Below are positions 36,775 to 44,938 of a DNA stretch of 64,000 nucleotides, piece after piece. This stretch comes from Lachnospiraceae bacterium (GTDB lineage Bacteria; Bacillota; Clostridia; Lachnospirales; Lachnospiraceae): contig JAIKZI010000002.1 in assembly GCA_024682375.1 (NCBI GenBank), positions 1 through 64,000 on the forward strand, given 5' to 3'. Within the stretch, counting starts at the first letter, position 1. Every line of letters starts with the position of its first letter. A program made the position numbers and the translations under genes. The notes below the pieces were generated by a model. It was given only the letters and a program-made list of their open reading frames with translations. It was not told the origin of the DNA and ran no database searches.

Positions 36775-37524
36775 ATGATTTTTTTGATATTAGCAATTAT
36801 ATGCCTGTTATATTCTGCGCTTATTCTATCTACTGGAAGTGGAACTATGTCTTATATGATATGGGTTATTCTTTCTTTAGTAATGTTTTTTATGTTTTTT
36901 ATATCTAAAAATAGTCATATCCCTGCTCTGGTCAGAAAAGCAATATATGTAATTTTTACTTTGGGAGTTATTGTAGAGTTTGGTTTTTCAGCATTAATAA
37001 TGACGCATTTCTTTGACAGAGGCGAGAAGAATCTAGATTATATAGTTGTACTCGGAGCACAGATGAGAAAGAATGGTCCGAGCAATGTTTATAGACATAG
37101 ACTTAATACGGCAGCAGAATACTTAAAAGAAAATCCTAAAACCCTTTGTATCACAACAGGTGGCAAGGGAAAGAATGAATCGGTTTCAGAGGGTGAGGGC
37201 GGTAAGAATTACCTGGTTGAAAAAGGAATCGATCCTAAAAGAATTATAGTGGAATCTAAATCAAAAACTACGAAGGAAAATCTCAAATTCGCATTTGAGA
37301 AGATAGATGATAAGAATCCAAAGATTGCGGTATTAACCAATAATTTTCATGTATTTAGAGGTGTTTCTTTAGGAAAGAAAGAATATAAGAATAGATTTTC
37401 AGCGAAAGATGAAAATTGTGTTTTGGGATTGGCAGCGCCAGTTAATAATCTATATCTCTTAAATAATATTGCTAGAGAAACGATGGGAATTATGAAAGAT
37501 ATAATACAGGGAAATCTTTGGTAG
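36775..37524 (+). CDS. YdcF/ElyC-family membrane protein (DUF218)
   Basis: A 249-aa protein with three N-terminal membrane helices (about 2-22, 26-46, 56-80) and a DUF218 domain (DYIVVLGAQMRKNGPSNVYRHRLNTAAEYL, ITTGGKGKNESVSEGEGG, ESKSKTTKENLKF, VLTNNFHVFRG). E. coli relatives ElyC/SanA affect envelope precursor metabolism, but no enzyme activity is established. ATG 36775 is chosen because GGAG lies 8 bases upstream. The start is 2 bp beyond the preceding stop, so the genes are coupled. Confidence 0.85.
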   Translation: MIFLILAIICLLYSALILSTGSGTMSYMIWVILSLVMFFMFFISKNSHIPALVRKAIYVIFTLGVIVEFGFSALIMTHFFDRGEKNLDYIVVLGAQMRKNGPSNVYRHRLNTAAEYLKENPKTLCITTGGKGKNESVSEGEGGKNYLVEKGIDPKRIIVESKSKTTKENLKFAFEKIDDKNPKIAVLTNNFHVFRGVSLGKKEYKNRFSAKDENCVLGLAAPVNNLYLLNNIARETMGIMKDIIQGNLW

Positions 37525-37533
37525 GAGGATTAT

Positions 37534-37818
37534 ATGCCAGATGATATTGTGAGAAAGAGAATCCGTTTTTCTGGTAGAGTTCAGGGAGTTGGATTTAGAT
37601 ATAGATCTACAATGCTGGCTACTGAGATTGGACTTACCGGATGGGTAAAGAATGAATACGACGGTAGTGTAACTATGGAAGTCCAGGGTAGAGAGAATCA
37701 GATAGATATGCTCATAGATAAGCTATATAGTAGCCGATTCATCTCTATCGATGACTTCGATTCCGAAAGAATAGATGTGGATTATCATGAAGGTAGTTTT
37801 AATATAATTGGTTTCTAG
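37534..37818 (+). CDS. acyP: Acylphosphatase
   Basis: A 94-aa small enzyme that hydrolyses acyl phosphates. The active-site signature RIRFSGRVQGVGFRYRS includes the catalytic Arg, and GLTGWVKNEYDGSVTMEVQG includes the catalytic Asn. Length is typical. AGGAGG is 9 bp upstream of ATG. Its stop overlaps the convergent minus-strand gene by 4 bp. Confidence 0.95.
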   Translation: MPDDIVRKRIRFSGRVQGVGFRYRSTMLATEIGLTGWVKNEYDGSVTMEVQGRENQIDMLIDKLYSSRFISIDDFDSERIDVDYHEGSFNIIGF

Positions 37819-38531
37819 AACTTTGAACTATTAAAATGAAGTTCTTTTAATCCCTCTACCTCATCGCATATAGGCTTGAGATTGCAGGCGTTGCAATCCA
37901 TAACCACATTTTTTCCTATATGATCAATTGTTCCGGTTATACCTTCTAGAAGAGTTGAATCTTCCTTTATTGACTTGTAGTCAAAAGAAGGATCGGTTAT
38001 AAAAATGAGTTTTACAGCTATAATATTTTTGTTCTCGTGATATTTATCTAGAAATAGTTTTCCGACATGGGCTATGGAAAGTCCGTCCTTTAAAGCTTCT
38101 TTTGAGACTCTGACAGGTTCACGTTCTTTGGCTGCAGAGATTCTTGTCATATATCCTTTTGGACTTACGTGATATCTTACATATTCAATTTTTCTCACTG
38201 CATTATATAAAGTATTGCCCTCGCCTAGTCCATTTTCTGAGACTCGTATGATAGCAATTCTTGCATAGGATGTATCTTCTTTTATTTCATTTAAGTCAGG
38301 ACCGATTAGAGAGAGGCTGTCACAAGGAACAATTTTATCATCGGAGGTGATACCCATGGCGCTGATTGCGTCATGGGTACTTCCACCGAGTTCATAGGCC
38401 ATCTCTTGTCTTAGTATTAGATTATGGTCACCAACATCTTCCCAACTTTTGGTTTCATAATCCAATGAAATTGTGGATAAGTCCTTTATTTTTTCCAATA
38501 ACTTCTTTATAGCTTCATCGTAGAGTTTCAT
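37815..38531 (-). CDS. Acetyl-CoA synthase beta-like (CdhC/AcsB N-terminal domain) protein
   Basis: A 238-aa soluble protein. YELGG followed by SLIGPDLNEIKEDTSYARIAIIRV, then MTRISAAKEREPVRVSKEALKDGLSIAHVGKLFLDKYHENKNI and VKLIFITDP, follows the block order of the domain that precedes the A-cluster in ACS beta (VELGG, VGPDL-E-E-G-YP, RVSK, GK-L, VTFYTD). The end carries C-NAC-NLKPIC, only three of the cysteines, and the remaining A-cluster domain is absent. By itself it is unlikely to be an acetyl-CoA synthase. It is last in the dehydratase-like operon, 6 bp after the 55-aa gene. Recognition is from memory of CdhC, without alignment. Confidence 0.65.
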   Translation of the reverse strand: MKLYDEAIKKLLEKIKDLSTISLDYETKSWEDVGDHNLILRQEMAYELGGSTHDAISAMGITSDDKIVPCDSLSLIGPDLNEIKEDTSYARIAIIRVSENGLGEGNTLYNAVRKIEYVRYHVSPKGYMTRISAAKEREPVRVSKEALKDGLSIAHVGKLFLDKYHENKNIIAVKLIFITDPSFDYKSIKEDSTLLEGITGTIDHIGKNVVMDCNACNLKPICDEVEGLKELHFNSSKF

Positions 38532-38537
38532 AAGTAA

Positions 38538-38705
38538 TTATATCTTTCTGTTTCTCTTGATCTTGTCATAGTGCTTGGCAAGTAGAGGTTGTAGTTTGGA
38601 TGTAAGTTTCATATCCAGATTGAAGAAGTAAACAATCAAGGATAGAACGAATAAAATTACAAAAATAATCGCAAGTACTAATAGCACATGTAAAAAAGTT
38701 CCCAT
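38538..38705 (-). CDS. Small membrane protein within the dehydratase-like operon
   Basis: A 55-aa open frame. Residues 4-29 are a single hydrophobic helix (FLHVLLVLAIIFVILFVLSL), followed by a basic tail ending KHYDKIKRNRKI, the pattern of an N-out/C-in small membrane protein. Its ATG overlaps the activator's stop codon (TAATG) and AGAAAGGAAG lies upstream, so it should be translated by coupling. The next gene follows after 6 bp. No function is recognised; it could tether or stabilise the complex at the membrane. Confidence 0.72.
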   Translation of the reverse strand: MGTFLHVLLVLAIIFVILFVLSLIVYFFNLDMKLTSKLQPLLAKHYDKIKRNRKI

Positions 38706-39499
38706 TAACAAACACTTCCTTTCTGACGAGCAAATTCAGCGGCACCGAGAGCGCCCATAAGCTGTGGATCGATAGGTAGTTCAACAACTTTTAGTTTTAG
38801 AACATTTTCAATAGCAGCTTTAAGTCCGTCGTTCTTGGCACATCCGCCTGTGAGAGTGATGTGATCGACTGCTCCAGCTTTTTTCGACATAACGAAGCAT
38901 CTCTTTGCAACGGAAAGTTCGATTCCTGCGGCAATCTCATCCATAGGTTTGCCTTCTCCAACGAGTGAAATAACTTCTGATTCAGCGAAAACTGTACACT
39001 GTGCTGTGATAGGGATTACGTTTTTGGCTTTTAAAGAGAGCTTTGAAAATTTATCGAGATCCATTTCAAAAGCACGAGCCATAGCTTCAAAGAATCTACC
39101 AGTTCCGGCTGCGCACTTATCATTCATAGCAAAGTTTAGAACAGTACCGTCAGTATCAACAGCGATTCCCTTAACATCCTGTCCGCCGATATCGATGATA
39201 GCTTTTACAGATGGATCAGCTACGTGAACTCCCATAGCATGGCAGCTGATTTCTGAAATGTTCTCATCAGCAAAAGGAACTTTGTTTCTTCCGTATCCAG
39301 TACCAACCAGATAAGTTAGTTCTTCGGCACTATTTAAATCAGGAACCTTTGCAATGGCTTGATCTAATGCATCTTGAGCAGAAAGAACTGAGTTTATACG
39401 ACTTCTTAAAGTAACATCACTTACAATCTTTCCATTTTCATCGATAATTACACATTTTGTATATGTACTTCCTGAGTCACATCCACCAAAATATTTCAT
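38705..39499 (-). CDS. ATPase activator of 2-hydroxyacyl-CoA dehydratase type (HgdC/BadF family)
   Basis: A 264-aa ASKHA-fold ATPase (GGCDSGSTYTKCVIIDENG, IDIGGQDVKGI, MNDKCAAGTGRFFEAMA, TLTGGCAKNDG). Cysteines in NDKCAAGTG and GGCAKN are those that bridge a [4Fe-4S] cluster across the homodimer. Family members inject single electrons at very low potential into dehydratase or benzoyl-CoA-reductase subunits by ATP hydrolysis. It follows the two substrate-type subunits on the same strand, as expected for a dedicated reductase. Confidence 0.93.
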   Translation of the reverse strand: MKYFGGCDSGSTYTKCVIIDENGKIVSDVTLRSRINSVLSAQDALDQAIAKVPDLNSAEELTYLVGTGYGRNKVPFADENISEISCHAMGVHVADPSVKAIIDIGGQDVKGIAVDTDGTVLNFAMNDKCAAGTGRFFEAMARAFEMDLDKFSKLSLKAKNVIPITAQCTVFAESEVISLVGEGKPMDEIAAGIELSVAKRCFVMSKKAGAVDHITLTGGCAKNDGLKAAIENVLKLKVVELPIDPQLMGALGAAEFARQKGSVC

Positions 39500-39514
39500 A
39501 CTAATACTTCTCCT

Positions 39515-41065
39515 TTACCATAAACATGTATCGTCATAATCTTCAAGTGTAGGATCTAGAGGTTCCTCTCGTAAGACTGAACGCATATAGCGGTTTACAT
39601 CCTGACGAAGATTTTTTCTAGGAATAACACGTGGATCATAAAGATCGTGATTAACCCAAACTAGTTTAATACCATGTTCTCTGGCCTGCTGTTCAAACAT
39701 TCCATGCATTCCATCGAGTGCTTTGCAAGCGATATGCTCCCAAAGGATAACCATATCAGCGCGGAATTCCTCACAGTATCTCCATAGTGCATCTAATAGA
39801 ACCTCATAACCACCGTGAGTTCTGTTTCTCATAATCATGTTTTCGTATTGATGAGCCATGTCATAGTAGGCCTGCTCTTTGTCATTCTCAGAAATTGGAT
39901 CTAGGGAAACCATAGTTAACATATCAAACATAGGAAGGATTCCCCAGCAGTTTAGAAGCCAGGCTACAAAGTCAGTATAAAACTGTGACTGAACGCCCCA
40001 GATGATTGCACGATGACGGTATTCTTTAGCCAGCATAGTTTTCTTTTTATATGCTTCTGTGGCCCATTTTGTAATCTTTACATCTAGTTCTGCAAAAGCA
40101 GGTACCTTTCCGGCGATTGCCATGTATTCTGTCTCTCTATAAAGAAGAATATTATTACCGATTACCTGAGGATAATCTGTCTTTGTAAGTTCAAGCCATT
40201 CACTACATTCTCTGGCACCGATATTAATACGTTTTGCACATTCGAAGTAATAATCCCAGTCGAACTTTTCTCCAGTTTGTTCTTCTATGAATTTGATAGC
40301 ATTTTTTACTTCCTGTGCGGCATAATCCTGTACTCCAGGTTCAGTATGACGAAGAGGTGTAGCAAGCTGATGAACAGGAATTCCATTTCTAATAAGTGCA
40401 CGAGAAATAACACCGTTTCCCATAAGAGAACCATCGCAAGTAGTGTTACATTGAACAGCGCATTTTCCGAAAACAGGCATATCGCCGTCGATACAAATTC
40501 CGGCCTCAGATGCAGGCATAGGACAAACATCACCTGGCATACCACATTCCTGAATTACATCGAGGTAGTGTGTCATAGCATCTCCCTGTAGAAGAACGCA
40601 TACATAGCAGGAAGCTGTTTCCCAACTTAATCCTTCTAGATTAGGGAAACCACACATAATATTTGTCATTTCATTTTCATCCATAAGAACTATGTTCTTG
40701 GATTTCTCTGGTGAAGCACCTAAGTTTCTGTCCATGGAAAAAATTTTAGTTAGTAGTTTTGCAACATCTCCGGCTACGAGATCATATTCTTCTCTACAGA
40801 TTCTTAGAGCTGTTCCCCTAAGACCCATGGAATGCTTATCGATCATCATAGGCACAGCGAGATAATTCAGCATCCATCTATAACGGAAGAATCCCTTTAC
40901 ATTCTTAGGATGGAGCATAAATTTACCTAACATGCCAATGATGCCTAGCCATCTAGTATAATCGTACCATGTATCTTTTAGACCTCTCCATTCGCGATGA
41001 CGAAATACCTTCTTATCACCACGATAGAGTTCGCCAAGTTTTGAACTTCCGACCTTGCTACCCAT
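39515..41065 (-). CDS. 2-hydroxyacyl-CoA dehydratase D-component-like subunit (large)
   Basis: A 516-aa member of the HgdB/BcrB/double-cubane family. The region PGDVCPMPASEAGICIDGD...KCAVQCNTTCDGSLMG is unusually rich in cysteine, and CWGILPMFDMLTM, ILWEHIACKALDGMHG and a C-terminal YDDTCLW follow. It is longer than HgdA/HgdB (~380-480 aa) by an N-terminal extension of ~90 residues. The substrate cannot be deduced: hydroxyacyl-CoA, aromatic-CoA and small-molecule (double-cubane) reductases share this fold. ATG overlaps the preceding stop. Confidence 0.85.
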   Translation of the reverse strand: MGSKVGSSKLGELYRGDKKVFRHREWRGLKDTWYDYTRWLGIIGMLGKFMLHPKNVKGFFRYRWMLNYLAVPMMIDKHSMGLRGTALRICREEYDLVAGDVAKLLTKIFSMDRNLGASPEKSKNIVLMDENEMTNIMCGFPNLEGLSWETASCYVCVLLQGDAMTHYLDVIQECGMPGDVCPMPASEAGICIDGDMPVFGKCAVQCNTTCDGSLMGNGVISRALIRNGIPVHQLATPLRHTEPGVQDYAAQEVKNAIKFIEEQTGEKFDWDYYFECAKRINIGARECSEWLELTKTDYPQVIGNNILLYRETEYMAIAGKVPAFAELDVKITKWATEAYKKKTMLAKEYRHRAIIWGVQSQFYTDFVAWLLNCWGILPMFDMLTMVSLDPISENDKEQAYYDMAHQYENMIMRNRTHGGYEVLLDALWRYCEEFRADMVILWEHIACKALDGMHGMFEQQAREHGIKLVWVNHDLYDPRVIPRKNLRQDVNRYMRSVLREEPLDPTLEDYDDTCLW

Positions 41066-42255
41066 TATTTTCGACCTCCTTGCAGTTTTTTGATTTCAAT
41101 ACTTTCGACAAAAGCCTGAACTCTAGTTCTAAGCTGTCCAGAGGTACCTACAGCGTATGGTCTATCAATTGTAAGAACAGGATATCCATATTCATCACGA
41201 AGTACATGAGATCCAACCATTCTTTCATATGCCCATGGATCACAGAACTTCATCTGTTCGTAGATGATTCCGTCTGCATGATATTTCTTCGCGATTTCAT
41301 TTACATATTCCTTACGGCGATTCATCTTCGGTGTATCCATATGTCGAGGACACATGCAGCTCATCATATAGTGTCTGCAAATCTGAGTGAGAATATCTTC
41401 ATTATCATTAAGAATTATTTCTTCACGACCAGGTAGAGAACCGAAACAGAATCTATCAGCACAGACGTATGCCCCCGATTCTTCAATCAGTTTAATCATA
41501 TCTACATCATCGATTTCAGAACCTACTACAGCTACACGAGCACGATATGGCCACTTATCATCAGGGGTTCTATGTCTTACTTCTTCAAGGGTTTCTTCTA
41601 GTTTTTCAATTAAAAGATCTTGAGGGCAGACATAGGTACACATAGTAATGATGTGGAACTCATATCCTGTAATTCTAGGATGTTCTTCTGTTCTAAAGTT
41701 TCCAAGTTCTGTTATAAGACGACAAATCTTATTATGGTCAGCGACTGCCTTTCTTAATGAATCATCAGAGATATCAATGCTATATCTATCGTGAAGAGGT
41801 TCTAAGATTTTTTCCCTACATTGTTTTACGTATAGGTTTAGTCCGTTTTCATCAGCCTTCATAGGAACTTCTAGATATTGGTAGTAGAAGTTTTCTTTCT
41901 CATTTATCTTTAATAGTTCCATGTTTTCGACACAACGGTTGATCATAGTGCATCCATCCGGTGCGAGTAGGCAGTCTAAAAACTGGTATCCGCCTTCGAT
42001 TGCTCGCTCGAGAAGAGCTCTAGAGTATTCGCAGAGGAATGAGGTCAGGTAGTAAGTTCCCATTTCAAGAGAACCGGTTCTAGGAGCTCTAAGTCTGACT
42101 GTGAATGCATTCCCAAGATTCATAAGGACTTCGGGAATCTGATAACAGACGCTTCCTACACAGATACGACCTTCTTTTTGTGCCTGTCGCACTAGATCGT
42201 TATCGGCGTCCTGGAGCAGATTCTCGAAGTAATACATGTGTTTTAAATCTTTCAT
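41065..42255 (-). CDS. 2-hydroxyacyl-CoA dehydratase D-component-like subunit (small)
   Basis: A 396-aa family member. Candidate iron-sulfur cysteines are at APDGCTMINRC (about 115-123), GAYVCADRFCFG, SCMCPRHMD and YEQMKFCDPW; DRPYA near the end matches the fold's last strand. Its stop overlaps the start of the 516-aa subunit, so equimolar synthesis is expected. With the activator it should form a two-component, ATP-driven low-potential reductase or dehydratase. Confidence 0.87.
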   Translation of the reverse strand: MKDLKHMYYFENLLQDADNDLVRQAQKEGRICVGSVCYQIPEVLMNLGNAFTVRLRAPRTGSLEMGTYYLTSFLCEYSRALLERAIEGGYQFLDCLLAPDGCTMINRCVENMELLKINEKENFYYQYLEVPMKADENGLNLYVKQCREKILEPLHDRYSIDISDDSLRKAVADHNKICRLITELGNFRTEEHPRITGYEFHIITMCTYVCPQDLLIEKLEETLEEVRHRTPDDKWPYRARVAVVGSEIDDVDMIKLIEESGAYVCADRFCFGSLPGREEIILNDNEDILTQICRHYMMSCMCPRHMDTPKMNRRKEYVNEIAKKYHADGIIYEQMKFCDPWAYERMVGSHVLRDEYGYPVLTIDRPYAVGTSGQLRTRVQAFVESIEIKKLQGGRK

Positions 42256-42286
42256 ATAATTTCCCCTCTAAAAATATTGAAATGAT

Positions 42287-43051
42287 TTAAAGAACTTCCA
42301 TTTCTTTTAATGCGTTTTTTAGTCCACTTACTATTGGTGCTTCAGATGGAATATAAAAAATAGATTCTCCCTTTAAATCTCTTTCAGTGAGATTAGAATC
42401 TGCTGGAATCCATCCGAGAAGTGGAATATCGCCGAGATCCATAAACTTAAGTACGGATTCATCTGGAACGCGATTTACAATAGCGCCTATTCGCTCGTAC
42501 ATAACGAGTTCGTCGGCGACAGATTTTATTGTTTTAATTACATCGCAGCCTTTTTTGCTAGAATCTGTGATTAGGATCAGGTGAGTAACCTTTTCCATAA
42601 CACGACGATTAATCTGCTCAATGCCGGCTTCACCGTCTATTACGATGTAATCGAAATTGTCTGAGATTGAAGAAATTACTTCTTTAAGATAAGTGTTGAT
42701 TTTACAGTAGCAACCAGCAGCCTCAGGACGACCGATAGCTATGAATGAAAATCCATCCATTTCTACCATAGCATCGAAGATTCTATATCTGGCTTCTCCG
42801 AGAACTTCGACTGTTGCTTTTGCACCACCTGTTTCGGCAGCATCTACAGCTTCTCTTCGAATATCATCAAGTGTGAGTTCTGGTTCTACTCCAAGTGCAG
42901 TTGAAAGTCCTACTGCTGGATCGGCATCAATTGCCAAGATTTTCTTGTCTGGATGTGCTTCGACTAGTAATTTAACCATAATTGAAGCGAGTGATGTTTT
43001 ACCAACTCCCCCTTTACCAGCGACCGCAAGTACGATTGGTTTAGTAGACAT
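42287..43051 (-). CDS. CooC-like nickel-insertion ATPase (MinD/ParA family)
   Basis: A 254-aa P-loop ATPase with the deviant Walker A GKGGVGKTS at residues ~12-20 and DADPAVGLSTALG. PEAAGCYCKINTYL contains the CxC pair that in CooC proteins binds nickel at the dimer interface, and VIDGEAGIEQINRRV is the MinD-type switch. CooC matures the nickel cluster of CO dehydrogenase/ACS. No CO dehydrogenase lies in the window, so its client here is most likely within this operon; that is inferred. It is first in the operon. Confidence 0.85.
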   Translation of the reverse strand: MSTKPIVLAVAGKGGVGKTSLASIMVKLLVEAHPDKKILAIDADPAVGLSTALGVEPELTLDDIRREAVDAAETGGAKATVEVLGEARYRIFDAMVEMDGFSFIAIGRPEAAGCYCKINTYLKEVISSISDNFDYIVIDGEAGIEQINRRVMEKVTHLILITDSSKKGCDVIKTIKSVADELVMYERIGAIVNRVPDESVLKFMDLGDIPLLGWIPADSNLTERDLKGESIFYIPSEAPIVSGLKNALKEMEVL

Positions 43052-43243
43052 TTTTTTAAAATCCCCCTCTGTTTTTGTTTTAGTTTTAACAAATCAAGTC
43101 TATTTAATTTTATCACTTAGAGGGATTGTGTTAAAGGAAAACTGTTCCTGAGGATGATATAATCTTAAAAAAAAATAAACCACTATATCTTGCCCTCTGA
43201 AGAGCGTATAATGACAATATATTCAAATAGAAGGGGGATCTCT

Positions 43244-44620
43244 ATGAAGAAAACTTACATCATCGATACCAATGTTCTTATCCAGGCTCCATATGCTCTT
43301 GAGTGTTTTGAGGATAACAACTTGGTATTACCACTTGTAGTACTTGAGGAACTCGATGGTTTGAAGAAGGCAGACGGGGAGAAAGGATATAATGCCAGAG
43401 AATCAATTCGTATTTTAGAGAATTATAGGGTTCAGGGTAATCTCTTAGAAGGAGTGAAATTATCTGGAGGTGGAACTCTTAGAATAGAAAAGAACTGTGT
43501 AGATGTAAAATTACCAGTTGATTTACCAGATGATAAATCAGATAACAGAATACTTAAGGTATGTAAAGGTTTGCAGGATGCTAAACCAAAGGGAACATTT
43601 ATATTAGTAACAAAAGATTTAGTGCTTCGTTTGAAAGCACAGATTTTAGGTATCAAGGCTGAAGATTTTACAACAGAGCAGATTACAGATGAAGATAAGA
43701 ATTATACCGGTAGACAGGAAGTGTATATACCGGAAAAGCATGTAGCGGAATTTAAAGACAAAGGTGTTGATTTAAAGAAGCTATATAAATGTAACGACAA
43801 GGGAAAGAAGATAGAAGTTCATTTCTTTGAAAATGAATTTCTGGTATTGAGACCAGATCAGAATACAGAAAATACACTTTTAGGAAGAGTGTCACATGGA
43901 CAGGCAGTACCTCTTAAATATAAGAATGTACATCCTTATGGATTCTCACCTAGAAACGTGGGTCAGTATTTTATGCAGGAAGCTCTTATGTCCAGTGCAA
44001 AAGAAGCTCCACTAGTAATTGTAAAGGGACAGGCAGGAACAGCGAAAACCTTTTATTCTTTAGTAGTCGGAATGGAGAAACTATATAATAATCCAACTGG
44101 TGAATATAGAAGAGTGATTGTTTGTAGACCGAATGCACAGTTTGACGATGACATAGGTTATTTACCAGGTGGTGAGCAGGAAAAAATAGCTCCACTTATG
44201 CGACCTGTTATAGATAACCTGGAGCAGATTTTAGATTCAGATGAAAACGAAAGATACAATGACGAAGATTTATTGAATGACAAGATTATGGAAATCTTCG
44301 ATAGAGGTATTATTCAGACTGAAGCTATGAACTTCATTCGAGGAAGATCTATTGCGAAAACATATCTGATTATTGATGAGGCGCAGAATATGACACCTAA
44401 TCAGATAAAAGGAATTATTACTCGAGCAGGAAGAGATACAAAGATTATTATTCTAGGAGATCCAAATCAGATTGATAAGCCTTTCCTGGATGATAGAACT
44501 AATGGACTTTCTTATGCGGCTAAATATATGAAAGGCAGTCCACTATGCTGGCAGATTACAATGAGCGCTGAAGAGTGTGAGAGATCTGAACTAGCAATGG
44601 ATGCAGTAAAACGCTTATAA
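43244..44620 (+). CDS. PIN-PhoH family ATPase
   Basis: A 458-aa protein. Residues ~1-140 are a PIN ribonuclease domain with the acidic active-site pattern (YIIDTNVLIQAP, VLEELDGLKK, DLPDDKSDNRIL). Residues ~240-458 are a PhoH P-loop ATPase (VKGQAGTAKTFYSLV, VIVCRPNAQFDDDIGYLPG, LIIDEAQNMTPNQIKGIITRAG, ILGDPNQIDKP). The family (PhoH2/YlaK) has RNA helicase-nuclease activity in related proteins. ATG 43244 is used because GGGGGA precedes it; earlier in-frame starts have no ribosome site. It is transcribed away from the dehydratase-like operon. Confidence 0.92.
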   Translation: MKKTYIIDTNVLIQAPYALECFEDNNLVLPLVVLEELDGLKKADGEKGYNARESIRILENYRVQGNLLEGVKLSGGGTLRIEKNCVDVKLPVDLPDDKSDNRILKVCKGLQDAKPKGTFILVTKDLVLRLKAQILGIKAEDFTTEQITDEDKNYTGRQEVYIPEKHVAEFKDKGVDLKKLYKCNDKGKKIEVHFFENEFLVLRPDQNTENTLLGRVSHGQAVPLKYKNVHPYGFSPRNVGQYFMQEALMSSAKEAPLVIVKGQAGTAKTFYSLVVGMEKLYNNPTGEYRRVIVCRPNAQFDDDIGYLPGGEQEKIAPLMRPVIDNLEQILDSDENERYNDEDLLNDKIMEIFDRGIIQTEAMNFIRGRSIAKTYLIIDEAQNMTPNQIKGIITRAGRDTKIIILGDPNQIDKPFLDDRTNGLSYAAKYMKGSPLCWQITMSAEECERSELAMDAVKRL

Positions 44621-44649
44621 GAGATTTCTTTTCATACCTCTTTCTTTTC

Positions 44650-44689
44650 AAAAACCTCTCCACGGAGATTATTCCGGGGAGAGGTTTTT
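44650..44689. terminator. Bidirectional terminator between phoH-like and Sel1 microprotein genes
   Basis: AAAAACCTCTCCACGGA pairs with TCCGGGGAGAGGTTTTT around a short A/T loop, with A and T tracts on the two sides. Confidence 0.9.
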
Positions 44690-44690
44690 A

Positions 44691-44876
44691 TTATAAGTTT
44701 TCTAAAACTTTCTTAGCTCTTTCATCGCCATGTTTAGCTGCATATGTTGCCCATTTTTTGGCTTTAGCAGGATTCTTTTCGCATTCGTATTTTCCAGTAA
44801 GATATCCTTCAGCGAGTAAACCTGCAGCTTCGATATCACCAATTGCAGCTTTATCAATTAAATCAAATTTGTTCAT
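44691..44876 (-). CDS. Single Sel1-repeat microprotein
   Basis: A 61-aa protein made of about one and a half Sel1-like helical hairpins (EAAGLLAEGYLTGKYECEKNPAKAKKWATYAAKHGDERA). AAAGG precedes ATG, and the frame uses normal codons for this genome. No membrane segment or signal. It would be a small adaptor; the partner is unknown. Confidence 0.7.
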   Translation of the reverse strand: MNKFDLIDKAAIGDIEAAGLLAEGYLTGKYECEKNPAKAKKWATYAAKHGDERAKKVLENL

Positions 44877-44938
44877 AAAAAATACCTTTCCATGTAAAAT
44901 CTTTAGTATTATACACGAAAAGGTAGTAAATAACTATA

